Shown here: one piece after another, positions 39,570 to 49,044 of the stretch
Layout: the number at the start of each line of letters is the position of its first letter
How positions within the stretch are numbered: position 1 is the first letter of the stretch
Assembly: GCF_020733705.1 (NCBI RefSeq)
Contig: NZ_JAJFZM010000002.1
Location: forward strand, 124,001-188,000
From: Nocardia australiensis
Lineage (GTDB): Bacteria; Actinomycetota; Actinomycetes; Mycobacteriales; Mycobacteriaceae
Direction: 5' to 3'
DNA: 64,000 bases
Notes under the pieces: model-generated
Databases searched by the model: none
The model's input: the letters and a program-made list of their open reading frames with translations, nothing else
What the model was told of the DNA's origin: nothing
Program-made: the position numbers and the translations under genes

Positions 39570-39796
39570 GCCGACGCATGACCTGCGTGGCTCGGGGCCG
39601 AGTCCCTCCGAACGCTCGCATTCGAAGACCTGTTGCTGCGGTCTCCGAGAGGTGCGCTCGATCTGGTGCTGACTTCGTGATCGTTATGTGCTTCCTTGCT
39701 CAGGTCAGGATGACGGCACTCCGAACTCGCGAGTGGTCGTTTCAGCGAGCCGGGCCCGCGCGATGAGCGATTCCCATCCCAGCGGTGCGGATCGGG

Positions 39797-40201
39797 TCAG
39801 ACTCGGTCCGGCCGCCAAGTCGTCACCGCCCAGATCACCACGACATCCAAGGCGATCACCACGGTCGACCACCATGGGTAGTACGGCAGCCATAGGAAGT
39901 TGGCCACGATCGACAACCCGGCGAGGAACACCGCTACCACTCGCGCCCACATAGCTCCGGTCATCAGCCCGACTGCCGCGATCAATATCAAGATCCCGAG
40001 AACGAGATGGATCCAGCCCCAGCCGGTGGTATTGAATTTGTAGGTGTAGTTGGGCCCGGAAACGAGAACCGCGTCCTTGGCGATAGCGGAGATTCCCTCG
40101 AAGATCGAAAGGATACCGGCGGCAATCAAAAGAACCGCGGCGCCGATCGACGTCCCGGCCGCGACTGCATTCTTGACGGAATGCTCATCGGTTGCGGACA
40201 T
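39797..40201 (-). CDS. DUF7144-type four-helix membrane protein
   Basis: 134 residues with four hydrophobic segments: GAAVLLIAAGILSIFEGI, WIHLVLGILILIAAVGLMTG, ARVVAVFLAGLSIVANF and STVVIALDVVVIWAV. The loop GPNYTYKFNTTGWGWIHL is the family mark. Members are common in actinobacteria and of unknown role. ATG 40201 follows GAGAGGTGAACG. Confidence 0.85.
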   Translation of the reverse strand: MSATDEHSVKNAVAAGTSIGAAVLLIAAGILSIFEGISAIAKDAVLVSGPNYTYKFNTTGWGWIHLVLGILILIAAVGLMTGAMWARVVAVFLAGLSIVANFLWLPYYPWWSTVVIALDVVVIWAVTTWRPDRV

Positions 40202-40726
40202 TGCGTTCACCTCTCTCATCGGCGATGCACGATGGGGTTCGTCAGTTTCGGTGGGTCTCGCCAGATGCGGATGAGGCCGACCAAAACTGGGGATTTACTG
40301 CGAACAGCGGCTGCGCAGAGCTGCCTGGGCAGAATCGCGGATCGGTGTGCGCGAAGGAAATGCCTGATAGGTATCGAGAATGAGAATGGCGCGTTTCTGC
40401 CCCTCGGGTTGTCTGCCACACCCGGGTTCCCTCGCCACTCGACGCCCAGACAGCAGTCGCCGATACTGGTGCCGGCGCTCGCCTCACCTGCGTCAGCATA
40501 CCCCCAGCGATACTTTGGTTACCGTCGAATCGGAATCACCCAGCGTCGTTCCTCGGCAAGGGAATTCCGCCCAGCGGCGCTGCGGCTACCGTGCCGTCGG
40601 GCCGCATGTCTGCCGATCCGATGCTCGCCATGTAGCTCGAAGTGTTGTTGCCGGAGGGAGATATCTGACGGATTCGGAGCCCGCGACTGAAATATTCGAG
40701 TCGGTCGCGGTCGGCCGCGGATATTC
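40202..40726. other. Intergenic region
   Basis: 525 bases between two minus-strand genes; I see no credible coding sequence or clear repeat. Confidence 0.4.
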
Positions 40727-41578
40727 TCAATCGCCGGCGACCGGCCCGCGGAGATATCGACCGAGGCGTGTCTCATCGAAGGCAAGGGCCCTGGTGATCG
40801 ATGCGGCGCCGACGATCACGATCGATAGCACGAACAGCCAACTGATCGAGGTGAACACTGGCCCGAGTAGTCCGAACCTCACGTACGCGGTTTCCGTGAT
40901 CCTCGGGAGAACGAGCCGTCCTGCGGCGCGGACGAGCGTAAGACTAGAAGCCGTGAGAACCCCGGTCGCCCACAGTACGCGACCGGACAGCTGCCCCATT
41001 GTGAGTAGGAAGGGGCTGAGGGTCCATACAATCATCCAGATCACCAGCTCGCCGGCGACGGCGAGAGGAACGCCGACGTAGCGTACTCCGGTGAGTTCTC
41101 GGATTGCGCCGATGAGTACGGCGGAAAGGGCGACGGTGAGGAGGACGATAAGCCATCGCCAGGCGTCACGCAGGCCGATCGACGGCACATTCCATATCTT
41201 CCCGTAAATTCGAGCCAGCGCTTTGGCGAACGAGGTGCCACTGATTGCGACCATCAGCAATCCGAGGACACCGAACGCCGCGAAGGTCGGATCGGTGGTT
41301 GCGAAGGCGCCGACCCTCGAAAATATCTTCGTGTTGAAGCCGAGCTGGTCGTTTATTGCCCGGGCGGCCAGATCCCAGTAAGTGAATATCGAGCCCGCGA
41401 TTATCACGGGCAATACAGAAGTGAAGATCTTCGCCGCGAGGGTCATTGATCGGTCGAGGATCTCGATTTCGGCGAAGCCGTTGATAATCTGTCGGGCTGT
41501 CCGCGACCAGCCGTTCGCGGACTTGGTGTCCGCGGCGAGAGCCTCGGCCAGCGCGCCAAACAATTTCGTCGACCGCAT
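40727..41578 (-). CDS. YihY/BrkB-like membrane protein
   Basis: 283 residues with six hydrophobic segments (SVLPVIIAGSIFTYWDLAAR, FAAFGVLGLLMVAISGTSF, WRWLIVLLTVALSAVLIGAI and later ones), matching the virulence-factor BrkB/YihY superfamily. Slightly shorter than usual. Transport or envelope role unknown. It is bordered by insertion-sequence debris on its upstream side. Confidence 0.75.
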   Translation of the reverse strand: MRSTKLFGALAEALAADTKSANGWSRTARQIINGFAEIEILDRSMTLAAKIFTSVLPVIIAGSIFTYWDLAARAINDQLGFNTKIFSRVGAFATTDPTFAAFGVLGLLMVAISGTSFAKALARIYGKIWNVPSIGLRDAWRWLIVLLTVALSAVLIGAIRELTGVRYVGVPLAVAGELVIWMIVWTLSPFLLTMGQLSGRVLWATGVLTASSLTLVRAAGRLVLPRITETAYVRFGLLGPVFTSISWLFVLSIVIVGAASITRALAFDETRLGRYLRGPVAGD

Positions 41579-41834
41579 ATCTTCGATTCAGCCCGGATCC
41601 ACCGTCGTATTTTCTGGGTGGTCTGGGCGCATGTGGCGCGCAGACCACAAGGTCATGGTAGCCGGTTCCGCTGGTCTGCCCCGACTTTCTACTGTTTCCT
41701 GGTGGAGCCCGATTTTCGGGGATGGTGGATGCGTCAGGCCGCGGCGGGTGGTGCGTGGACGGCGATGAACAGCTTGTGTCAGCCGTATTCAGCGTGCCAG
41801 TGTTGTGGCAGATGCCAAATCTATTGTCGCCCAG

Positions 41835-41915
41835 AGGATGTCAGCCGAGTGGGGGCCTCTATGAGGTCGGCGCGGGTCAGGTTGTAGGCCAGGCACGCCA
41901 ACCGCAGCCAGGACT
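41835..41915 (-). pseudogene. Transposase C-terminal fragment (IS1380/IS4-like)
   Basis: Minus-strand frame reads AQKSWLRLACLAYNLTRADL, resembling the ALAYNLTRA segment near the end of IS1380/IS4-class transposases. Only about 25 codons remain. Confidence 0.4.
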
Positions 41916-42027
41916 TCTGCGCCAATACTTCCCACGAGGAAGCAATTTGCAGCGTCACGCTCCTACAGGCCTACAGAAGGTCGCGACCGCACTCAACGAC
42001 CGGCCACGGAAACGACTCCGCACAAGC
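41902..42027 (+). pseudogene. IS30-family transposase C-terminal fragment
   Basis: Plus-strand frame PQPGLLRQYFPRGSNL and LQKVATALNDRPRKRL matches the end of IS30 transposases (NGLLRQYFPKGTDL...LNxRPRKTLG). The catalytic DDE part is missing. Abuts the fragment on the other strand, so at least two elements decayed here. Confidence 0.7.
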
Positions 42028-42043
42028 CTCTCGCCTTTCGCTA

Positions 42044-42448
42044 TCAGCCGCAGTGTGTCTTATAGCCGTTCCACACGTCATTGCCGATCATCCCGCCCCA
42101 GTCGATGCACTGGCCCTTCGCCGAGAGCTTCACCGGGCCCGCATACTCGCGGAAGTTGCCCTCGTCGAACGCCGTGTGTTCGCCGTCCCCCGCTTTCCGC
42201 AGGCCCGCGGTCATATGCACCGGGTTGCCCGGTTGGTTTCGCACGGTGACAACGCAATTGGTCGATCCGTCATAGGTGAGAAAGATGGTGCCGCTCGAAA
42301 GCGCATGCGAGTCAATCACGTGGTGCCCGGCCCCGCACTGACCGCCATAGGTTGCAGCGGACGCGGTAGCTGGGGCAATTACCGTTGCCAGGGCGGCGAT
42401 TCCGACAGCGCCCGAACACAGGACAACAGCCTTCTTGATCTTGAACAA
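42044..42448 (-). CDS. Secreted spore-associated-protein-A-like protein
   Basis: 134 residues. N-terminal signal peptide (KIKKAVVLCSGAVGIAALATVIAPATASA, cleavage near ASA/A) and a mature part YGGQCGAGHHVIDSHALSSGTIFLTYDGSTNCVVTVRN...AGPVKLSAKGQCIDWGG resembling SapA of Streptomyces. Four cysteines could form two disulfides. TTG 42448 was chosen because GAAGAGGGAT lies before it and it opens the signal peptide. Function unknown. Confidence 0.75.
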   Translation of the reverse strand: MFKIKKAVVLCSGAVGIAALATVIAPATASAATYGGQCGAGHHVIDSHALSSGTIFLTYDGSTNCVVTVRNQPGNPVHMTAGLRKAGDGEHTAFDEGNFREYAGPVKLSAKGQCIDWGGMIGNDVWNGYKTHCG

Positions 42449-42729
42449 TGTAGATCCCTCTTCGACAAAGCATTGTGGATAACGAACGCACAGTATGAAC
42501 CGTCCGGATTTGAGACCTATCTTCATGATTGGGAAGGCAGACACCATGCCAGGCAGGTACGACGTGGTGACGAGGGCGGTTCTGGCTCGCGGGCATCGTC
42601 GGAACGGCCACAGTGGGACGCGGCGGTAACCGAAATCCTCGCCGAGCGATTTTCGGTTTTCGCTTCACTACTGTGGAGTCGGTACGGTTCGAGAAGACAC
42701 GTCGCGCGGCGACGACCATGCGAGGGCCG

Positions 42730-43266
42730 ATGGAAGCCAACAAGCAAGCACTTTTACACGGACCGCTGTTCTCCCGGAGCGCTCCGTTGGACGGTCGCAA
42801 CGCGGCCAGCCGGATCAGTGCGTACGTTTACGGAAACGTCCTGATCCTCTCTGCGCTCATACCGGTGACGACGTCCGCTGAATACGTTGGCATCTTGATC
42901 GTCCTCGGGACGGCTCTGTCGACATTCCTTGGGCACGCCTTCGCCGAGGGAGTCCGGCAAAGTGTCCAGCAGAACCGTCCGATCTCCACGCGGGAGCGCT
43001 GGATGGATCTGCGGGACTCGGTACCGATCCTCACCTCGGCGGTGCTGCCTTGCCTGATTCTCGCCACCGCCGGGATCGGGCGGCTCGAACCGCGCACGGC
43101 GCAGCTGCTCGCGGAGGTGGTCATGCTGATCCGGATCGGCGGAATCGTGTTCGTCATCGAGCGGCTCAATGGTGCGCGGCCGCGGCGTTCGATCCTGTTC
43201 GAGGCCATGCTGTTGGCGGCTGCGGCCACCACCGTAGTAGTGGTCAAAGTTATCATCACCCACTGA
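42730..43266 (+). CDS. Membrane protein of unknown function
   Basis: 178 residues with four hydrophobic segments (AYVYGNVLILSALIPVT, YVGILIVLGTALSTFLGHAFAEGV, ILTSAVLPCLILATAGIG, ILFEAMLLAAAATTVVVVKVI). The HAFAEGVRQ segment recurs in actinobacterial hypothetical proteins of this size. ATG 42730 follows GAGGGCCG; ATG 42718 is also possible. Confidence 0.65.
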   Translation: MEANKQALLHGPLFSRSAPLDGRNAASRISAYVYGNVLILSALIPVTTSAEYVGILIVLGTALSTFLGHAFAEGVRQSVQQNRPISTRERWMDLRDSVPILTSAVLPCLILATAGIGRLEPRTAQLLAEVVMLIRIGGIVFVIERLNGARPRRSILFEAMLLAAAATTVVVVKVIITH

Positions 43267-43320
43267 CCCATGCCCGGTCGGTGGTCGACCGCAAATCGTT
43301 CTGCTGCAATCGGTCGTCGA

Positions 43321-44340
43321 TCAGAGCCCAGTTGTCAGGACCACGCGGAATCGTGCCTTGCCGCTGAGGGCGTGACGATAGGCGGCGGGCGCGTCGGTCA
43401 GCGGTACCTCTTCGATCATGGGGCGGATGCCGGTGAGGGCTGCGAACTCCAGCGTCCTTTCGATGTCGCGCGCGGTGCCGGCCGGGTGCCCGTGCACCGA
43501 GCGGGACTGGAAGATCAGCTGGAAGGGACTGACCGGGATCGGAGTCGGGACGGCGCCGATGACGATCAGTTCGCCGTCCGCCGAGAGCCCGTCGATGGTG
43601 GCGGCCATCGCCGCGGAGTTGGCGGCGGTGGCTTGCACCACCCGGGCGCCGCCCAATCGGCGCAGTTCGGCGGCGACGTCCTGTGCGGTGGAGTCGATGT
43701 AGTGCCGTGCGCCAAGCGTCGTGGCCAGCGATTCCTTGTCCTGACCGCGGGCGATCGCGACAGTGTCGAAACCCATCTTCGCCGCGAACTGGACGCCGAG
43801 GTGCCCGAGACCGCCGAGGCCGAGGATCGCGACCAGATCGCCGGGGCGGGCCGGGCTTCGGCGCAGTGAGTTGTACGTGGTCACGCCGGCGCAGGCCATC
43901 GGTCCGGCGTCGGCGGCGGTGAACTCGTCGGGGATGCGGGCGATTGCGGTGGCGGGGACCACCAGGGCGTCGGCATAGCCACCCGGGTAGTGCCAGCCGG
44001 GCACCTGAAGGTTCTCGCAGTGCATGAAGTCCCCGTCGCGGCAGGGGTCGCAGTACAGGCACGCGCCGCCGAACCAGCCGACAGCCGCCCGATCGCCGGG
44101 ACGCCAGCGGGGTACGGCATCGCCGACGGCATCGATGCGGCCGGCGATCTCGTGTCCGGGTGTCAGTGGGAACGTCACGCCGGGTAGAGCATTGGTGACG
44201 AACGCGTCGTCGGAGTGGCAGATGCCGCAGGCCTCGACGATGACCCGCACCTCACCAGGACCGGGGTCCGGTATCTCCCGAGTGGTCAGGCGCAGCTCGG
44301 CGTCGGGGCGGTCTACCTGGACGGATCGGATGCTGGTCAT
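43321..44340 (-). CDS. Zinc-dependent alcohol dehydrogenase (MDR family)
   Basis: 339 residues. Catalytic zinc ligands in CGICHSDDAF and GHEIAGRIDAVG; structural zinc cysteines in CLYCDPCRDGDFMHCEN; NAD(P) fold AILGLGGLGHLGVQFAAKMG. Closest to AdhP/AdhA-type enzymes acting on alcohols or aldehydes. No gene of the dormancy set is directly adjacent. Confidence 0.92.
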   Translation of the reverse strand: MTSIRSVQVDRPDAELRLTTREIPDPGPGEVRVIVEACGICHSDDAFVTNALPGVTFPLTPGHEIAGRIDAVGDAVPRWRPGDRAAVGWFGGACLYCDPCRDGDFMHCENLQVPGWHYPGGYADALVVPATAIARIPDEFTAADAGPMACAGVTTYNSLRRSPARPGDLVAILGLGGLGHLGVQFAAKMGFDTVAIARGQDKESLATTLGARHYIDSTAQDVAAELRRLGGARVVQATAANSAAMAATIDGLSADGELIVIGAVPTPIPVSPFQLIFQSRSVHGHPAGTARDIERTLEFAALTGIRPMIEEVPLTDAPAAYRHALSGKARFRVVLTTGL

Positions 44341-44756
44341 GAGGCGATCTCCCCAATCTGGTGGGTGCGTGAATCAGATGTGACCGCCCGCGACTCTTCT
44401 GGGACGGTGGCTGATAATCAATTGCCCGATGCGGAATTTGCCTTGCATGGTGACCTCGTAGAGGTGGAGGTGGGCGATATGCCCGGCGGCCGGCTGGAAC
44501 CGCCGGCTTGCGAATGTCCGCACGGTCATGCCGCGGGAATCCATTTGTGTCGAGCAGAACGGCCATAATGCGGTCCGTCGTGGCGGGCCGCCGATGTAAG
44601 GCGGCGGATAGCTACGAGAGTAGCGCCCGGGCGTGCTGTGCGTGGGCATACCGGGATCGACCGCGCGAACTGATCGACCGCTCATATCCGTTGAATCGCT
44701 ACGGGTTATGGACTTTCGACGCTTCGTGGTGCGAGTGTTGATGTCGGCGCACCTCT
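44341..44756. other. Intergenic region
   Basis: No supportable gene. Holds an orphan DosR-like site (44709-44722) just before the acyl-CoA dehydrogenase fragment. Confidence 0.4.
44709..44722 (+). promoter_or_regulatory. Orphan DosR-like site
   Basis: TGGACTTTCGACGC, 12 of 14, lying next to a decayed gene; chance match is quite possible. Confidence 0.25.
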
Positions 44757-45378
44757 GTGGCAGCGACACCGTCGCCGGGGGTGACTGTCGCGCGGAACCT
44801 ACCGGTGTTCGGATACGACAGGGAAGGGCGTGCGGAGATCACGTTCGAGAACATGCGTGTTCCGGTCAGTGATGTCCTGTCGGGTGAGGGTGACGGATTC
44901 GCGATCAGCCAGGCCCGTCTCGGGCCCGGACGAATACACCACTCCATGCGCGCACTCGGGGATGGCTGAGCGCGCATTGGAATTGATGTGCGAGCGTGCC
45001 TCCTCTCGGGTGACGTTCGGGCGAGAGTTGGCCGCCAACGCCAACATCGAGGACTGGATCGCCGAGGCGCGCATCCAGCTCGAGATGGCCCGGCTACTGT
45101 CCCTGCAGACTGCCTGGTTGATGGGCACCGTCGGAAACAAGCAGGCACGCACCGAGATCGCGGTGATCAAGGTCGCGGTGCCACGCATCGCGCTCGAGAT
45201 TGTGGATCGGGCGATCCAGGTACACGGCGCGGCTGGGGTCACCGAGGACTTCCCGCTTGCGGCTTCGTACGCGCATCTCAGGACGCTTCGTCTCGCTGAC
45301 GGGCCGGACGAAGTTCACATGAGGACCATCGCGCGGCGCGAACTTCAGCGATACCAGGTCGAATCTGCAACGGTCTGA
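44757..45378 (+). pseudogene. Acyl-CoA dehydrogenase, N-terminally truncated and frameshifted
   Basis: One frame gives [39 protein letters not shown]...[19 protein letters not shown]; the next frame, entered near 44960, gives [47 protein letters not shown] through VHGAAGVTEDFPLA. These are the beta and C-terminal helical domains of an acyl-CoA dehydrogenase. The first 200 residues are absent and one base seems gained or lost in a GGGGA run. Confidence 0.8.
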
Positions 45379-45518
45379 TCGCGACAGGACTGTGCTGGTT
45401 GCGCGGCCGTCCGGTGCGAAGTCGGAACGGGTCGGGTGCCGACACAGCCCTGTCGTTTTGTGCGCCTGGTGGCCTGTCCGGCGTCCACCCGCGCGGCGCG
45501 AACGGCTGGGCAACGAAT

Positions 45519-45551
45519 TTGTATCCTGGTACAACTTGTATCGATGTACAA
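45519..45551. promoter_or_regulatory. Two tandem operators for a TetR-type repressor
   Basis: TTGTATCCTGGTACAA (45519-45534) and TTGTATCGATGTACAA (45536-45551) share half-sites TTGTA and GTACAA with a 17-base period. They lie 20 bases before the FBP-domain gene, whose transcript also carries a TetR gene. Confidence 0.7.
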
Positions 45552-45570
45552 ATATGTGAGGTGAGTTGCC

Positions 45571-46092
45571 ATGCGACCTATGACACGGGCAGAAGTGCGT
45601 GCAGCGATCGTGAACCTGGATCCGGCGCAGAAGAAGGTGCACCTACCGACGTGGTTCGACGAGGTGCACTGGCACCGGATCGACTACCTCGGTTGGCGAG
45701 ACCTGCGTGCCCCGATGCGGGTCTACATGGTCGCCGACGTCGACGGCGAGGCTTTCGGGGTCATGCTTCGGCAGAACCCGAATCAAGCCGCCCTCGGGTC
45801 TCGTGCAGTGATGTGCGACCTGTGCCGGTTCACGCGGCGGTTCAACGAGGTCTCACTCTTCACCGCGCAGCGCCCGTCCAAGGACAAGCGTCAGCGTCTG
45901 AGTAAGCTCGGGCTTCACGTCTGCACCGATCTCGACTGCAGTGTGAATGTCCACAGCAAGCCGATCGTCGGACCGCTCGACCCCCCGGCCGAGGAGACCA
46001 TCGAACGGCGCCGACAAGGGCTGCGGGAGCGAACAGTGACGTTCCTAAGGTCGGTTTCGGATCTCGATCGAACTGCACGGCGGAGTGAGTGA
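45571..46092 (+). CDS. FBP-domain (FusB-like treble-clef zinc finger) protein
   Basis: 173 residues. N-terminal helical part, then WHRIDYLGWRDLRAPMRVYMVADVDGEAFGVMLRQ and the zinc finger CDLCRFTRRFNEVSLFTA...GLHVCTDLDCSVNVHS. This is the C-terminal domain of FusB/FusC, which binds EF-G and rescues it from fusidic acid; actinobacterial versions may aid ribosome recycling. ATG 45571 follows GAGGTGAG. Coupled to the downstream TetR gene. Confidence 0.85.
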   Translation: MRPMTRAEVRAAIVNLDPAQKKVHLPTWFDEVHWHRIDYLGWRDLRAPMRVYMVADVDGEAFGVMLRQNPNQAALGSRAVMCDLCRFTRRFNEVSLFTAQRPSKDKRQRLSKLGLHVCTDLDCSVNVHSKPIVGPLDPPAEETIERRRQGLRERTVTFLRSVSDLDRTARRSE

Positions 46093-46652
46093 TGGCGTAT
46101 ATGGCACGTGCCGAGCGCCGACGCTCCATCGTCGAGGCGGCGGCCGCGGTAGTGGCGAGGGGCGGTCTCAGTGCTGTGACAGCTCGCGCGGTCGCGGAGG
46201 AACTCGGCGGATCACAGGGGCAGATTCATCACCACTTCGCCTCGACCGACGAACTCGCCGCCGAGGCGTGGCGACAGTACGCCGTGAGTGAGATCGAGGC
46301 CTACCAGAAGGAAGTCGCCGGTCTCGAACCGCTCGAGGCGGTGATGGACTTCTTTGAAGATCTGCTGGGCGAGACGGACGGTCACGCGATGGCCCGGTGG
46401 GCCGAGGCGGCGGCGCACGCGCAGTTGCGCAAGCCCGTCGCGGACAGCTACGTCGAGTCGCTCGCCCGACTGACAGACGTGCTCGCGTCCGTCCTCGCTC
46501 GCGGTGACCTCGACGTGGTGCAGGCTCGGGAAGCCGCAGGCCGGCTGCTCATGCTCGGCGTCGGTCTCGCGGGGATCGCCCGCATCACCGACGATCCGCC
46601 CATCTCCCTGCGCTCCGTCATGCTCTCGGCCATCCGGGCGGAGTGCGCCTGA
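46092..46652 (+). CDS. TetR-family regulator
   Basis: 186 residues with the helix-turn-helix RRRSIVEAAAAVVARGGLSAVTARAVAEELGGSQGQIHHHFASTDELAAEAW. Its ATG overlaps the FBP stop (TGATG); GTG 46089 is also in frame. It probably represses its own operon through the tandem palindromes at 45519-45551. The ligand is unknown. Confidence 0.88.
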   Translation: MAYMARAERRRSIVEAAAAVVARGGLSAVTARAVAEELGGSQGQIHHHFASTDELAAEAWRQYAVSEIEAYQKEVAGLEPLEAVMDFFEDLLGETDGHAMARWAEAAAHAQLRKPVADSYVESLARLTDVLASVLARGDLDVVQAREAAGRLLMLGVGLAGIARITDDPPISLRSVMLSAIRAECA

Positions 46653-46850
46653 CGCTGTCGGGGATGTCGGTCCGGTAGCGCCGCGCTCGGTGCGCCGGAC
46701 CTCACCGCAACCATTTGCCGGCAGTAGTCGTCGACGGCGGCTACTGCTGGTAGCTCATGCCGTCGTGGCGCCTGTCAGACGGACGCCCCTGTTCGAATGC
46801 AATCCGAAAGGACTACTCCGGTGAGTACTGTGCGGGATCCGCATGACGTG

Positions 46851-47032
46851 GCGGCCGCCCCGTCGGGTTCGATGCCGAGAAGTACAAGGGCCGCAACGTT
46901 GTCGAACGATCCTTCGCGGCCCTCGAGCAGTGGCGCGGGTTGGCCACTCGCTACGACAAACTCGCCCTCACCTACCGAGCGAGTGTGGTCCTCTCAGCGG
47001 TCTGCATCTGGCTGAGATCCCTCACGAAATAG
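46851..47032 (+). pseudogene. IS5-family transposase C-terminal fragment
   Basis: Frame reads RRPVGFDAEKYKGRNVVERSFAALEQWRGLATRY and DKLALTYRASVVLSAVCIWLRSL, the usual end of IS5-family transposases, closing with TAG 47030-47032. Nothing of the N-terminal part is recognisable. Confidence 0.75.
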
Positions 47033-47042
47033 GAGACGCGTC

Positions 47043-47717
47043 CTAGGCTCGGGGTCGGTGGACGCGGACCCGGCGCTGCCACACGGTGGCCGGGTTCCAT
47101 TGTGGCGTGGTCCGTCCACGGGTGAGCGGGTAGGCGGCCAGCCCGATCAGCATCGCCGAGTAATGCCCGATACCCGTGAACGTGGGGTGGACCAAAAGCG
47201 GAATGGCAAACCACACGAGGATCCCGTCGAGGTACAGCCACCGCCACGGGCGAGCCACGTGATAGGTGAGGATCCCGATGACGCCGGTGAGAAAATAGCT
47301 GACACCGATGTCGCGTACGTCGATCATTCCAGGATCGGAGTAACCATGGCGAATGGCCATGGCGAGTATTCCCTCACTCAGGTAGGTGGCGCCGACGTGC
47401 GCGGTAAGGCCGACGATTGCCCAGCGCAACGAGCCCAGCCACCGTTCCGCCGGTGCGTGGAAGACACAGAACAGCACTAGGTAGGGCAGCCAGAAATAGC
47501 CGTCGATCCACAGCAGACTGGTCACGAGGACGTGCACCGGGTCGGACTCGAGGTGACGGAGGTTGGTGGATCGTTCACCCAGTATGTGTTGCAGGTCGCT
47601 GCGTGGCACTAGATGTTGGACGACTGTAGTCACCAACAGCAACGTCAGCCAGGAGAAGGTCCACGGAGCACTGCGAACGTAGTGCCACACGACAACTAGC
47701 GCTTTATCGTGCTTCAT
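47043..47717 (-). CDS. Rhomboid-like membrane protein
   Basis: 224 residues with six or more hydrophobic segments, RHLESDPVHVLVTSLLWIDG near the N-terminus, DIGVSYFLTGVIGIL (GxS motif, nucleophile candidate Ser) and FTGIGHYSAMLIGL (His). Serine and histidine lie as in rhomboid proteases, but the usual GxSG reads GVSY, so proteolysis is uncertain. Overlaps the end of the lipid kinase gene by 14 bases and so is translated with it. Confidence 0.75.
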   Translation of the reverse strand: MKHDKALVVVWHYVRSAPWTFSWLTLLLVTTVVQHLVPRSDLQHILGERSTNLRHLESDPVHVLVTSLLWIDGYFWLPYLVLFCVFHAPAERWLGSLRWAIVGLTAHVGATYLSEGILAMAIRHGYSDPGMIDVRDIGVSYFLTGVIGILTYHVARPWRWLYLDGILVWFAIPLLVHPTFTGIGHYSAMLIGLAAYPLTRGRTTPQWNPATVWQRRVRVHRPRA

Positions 47718-49044
47718 CGAGAGTCATCGATCCGGTTTGTGGGTGGCGCGCGATGTCGCGAAGCTGTATCCAGTCGAGTGCTGGTGCGGCGGGGCGTATC
47801 CCCGGTCGTGTCTTCGGAACCCGTACTCGCAGGGCTTCGGGTTCGATGACACATCGTACGGGGGTATCCATCAGGAGCGATTCGCCGTCAACGCCGACGG
47901 GGATCTGCGGGGTGTCGGCGTCGACGTTGATTTCGACCGTGGTTCGTTGCGTCAGTCCGTGACTGCGAGTGCGGCGGAGCAGGCCGATGGCCTCGCGAGA
48001 GTTCGCGACCGATACTGTGACCGCGCCGAGTACGCCGCGGTCGAGCCGGTCGCGGCGGCTCAGGCCGGCTAGATCGCTGTTGCCGTAGGGGTTGTTGCTT
48101 ACCAGGATCGCCTGCGGTCCCGCTACCGTCGTGTCGCCGATCCGGGCGATGAGCCGCGAGTCGGAGTGTTCGGCGAGTAGGTCGGGGAGCAGTCGCAATA
48201 CTGTCGCGGTCTTGTCGTCGCGGTAGGCGGGGCTGCGCACGATTTCGGCGTAGACGCCGAACGAGACGTTGTTGACGAACGGCAGTCCGTTGATGGTGCC
48301 GAGATCGACGCGAATCTCGACGCCATCGTGTACCGCGTCGAGACAGGTGGCTGGGTCGGTGCGGTCCAGGCCGAGATCCATCGCGAAGTGGTTGCGGGTT
48401 CCGGCGCTGATCACCAGGAACGGGAGATTGTGTTCGGCCGCAACCCCTGCCACGAGAGCTTGCGTTCCGTCACCGCCCGCCACCCCGAGTAAGTCCGCGC
48501 CTCGTACGACGGCCTGCCGGGCCACCGCCGCGACGTCGACGGTGCCCGGGCCTTCCAGTAACACGACTTCGGCGCCGAGTTCTTCGGCTTTGCGACGGAG
48601 GTCGAATTTCGCGACTTTTCCGCCACCCGAGCGCGGATTCATGATCAGGAATGGGTGTTCAGGTGGCGGAGTCGGGTATTCGATCGTAGGTGTCGAAGGA
48701 TTTCCGCGACGCAGCGCGACGCGCGCACAGATCACGGCCAGCAGCGCCGCCGCGTACGAGAGCAGGACCACCCACAACATTTGTGCGCGCACGAAAAGGA
48801 CCACGATTACGATCGGCGCGAGCACCGCGACTCCCAGCGACACCCACCGGGGTACTCCGCGCCTGGTCAGGAACCAGTACAGCGCCGCAACCGTGACGAC
48901 CATGCCTCCGGTTCCGACGATGAGCAGTCCGAGCGTGCCCAGTACCCCGGCGAACAACACCGGCATTACGGCCGCGGCGGCGGCGAAGAAGAACGCTGCC
49001 CGCGCCGACCAACACCGGGTCCGAGCGTCGTCCGGACGGTTCAC
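47704..49044 (-). CDS. Membrane-anchored diacylglycerol/lipid kinase
   Basis: 446 residues. About four N-terminal membrane segments, then a DAGK catalytic domain: FLIMNPRSGGGKV, GVAGGDGTQALVAGVA (GGDGT nucleotide loop), LPFLVISAGTRNHFAMDLGLDR and NVSFGVYAEIV. Probably phosphorylates diacylglycerol, or a related lipid, at the membrane. Forms an overlapping pair with the rhomboid-like gene. Confidence 0.88.
   Translation of the reverse strand: MNRPDDARTRCWSARAAFFFAAAAAVMPVLFAGVLGTLGLLIVGTGGMVVTVAALYWFLTRRGVPRWVSLGVAVLAPIVIVVLFVRAQMLWVVLLSYAAALLAVICARVALRRGNPSTPTIEYPTPPPEHPFLIMNPRSGGGKVAKFDLRRKAEELGAEVVLLEGPGTVDVAAVARQAVVRGADLLGVAGGDGTQALVAGVAAEHNLPFLVISAGTRNHFAMDLGLDRTDPATCLDAVHDGVEIRVDLGTINGLPFVNNVSFGVYAEIVRSPAYRDDKTATVLRLLPDLLAEHSDSRLIARIGDTTVAGPQAILVSNNPYGNSDLAGLSRRDRLDRGVLGAVTVSVANSREAIGLLRRTRSHGLTQRTTVEINVDADTPQIPVGVDGESLLMDTPVRCVIEPEALRVRVPKTRPGIRPAAPALDWIQLRDIARHPQTGSMTLDEAR

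Noticed and set aside
40270..40295. Possible DosR-like site upstream of the DUF7144-type gene
   Set aside because: Only about 8 of 14 positions fit, no better than chance.
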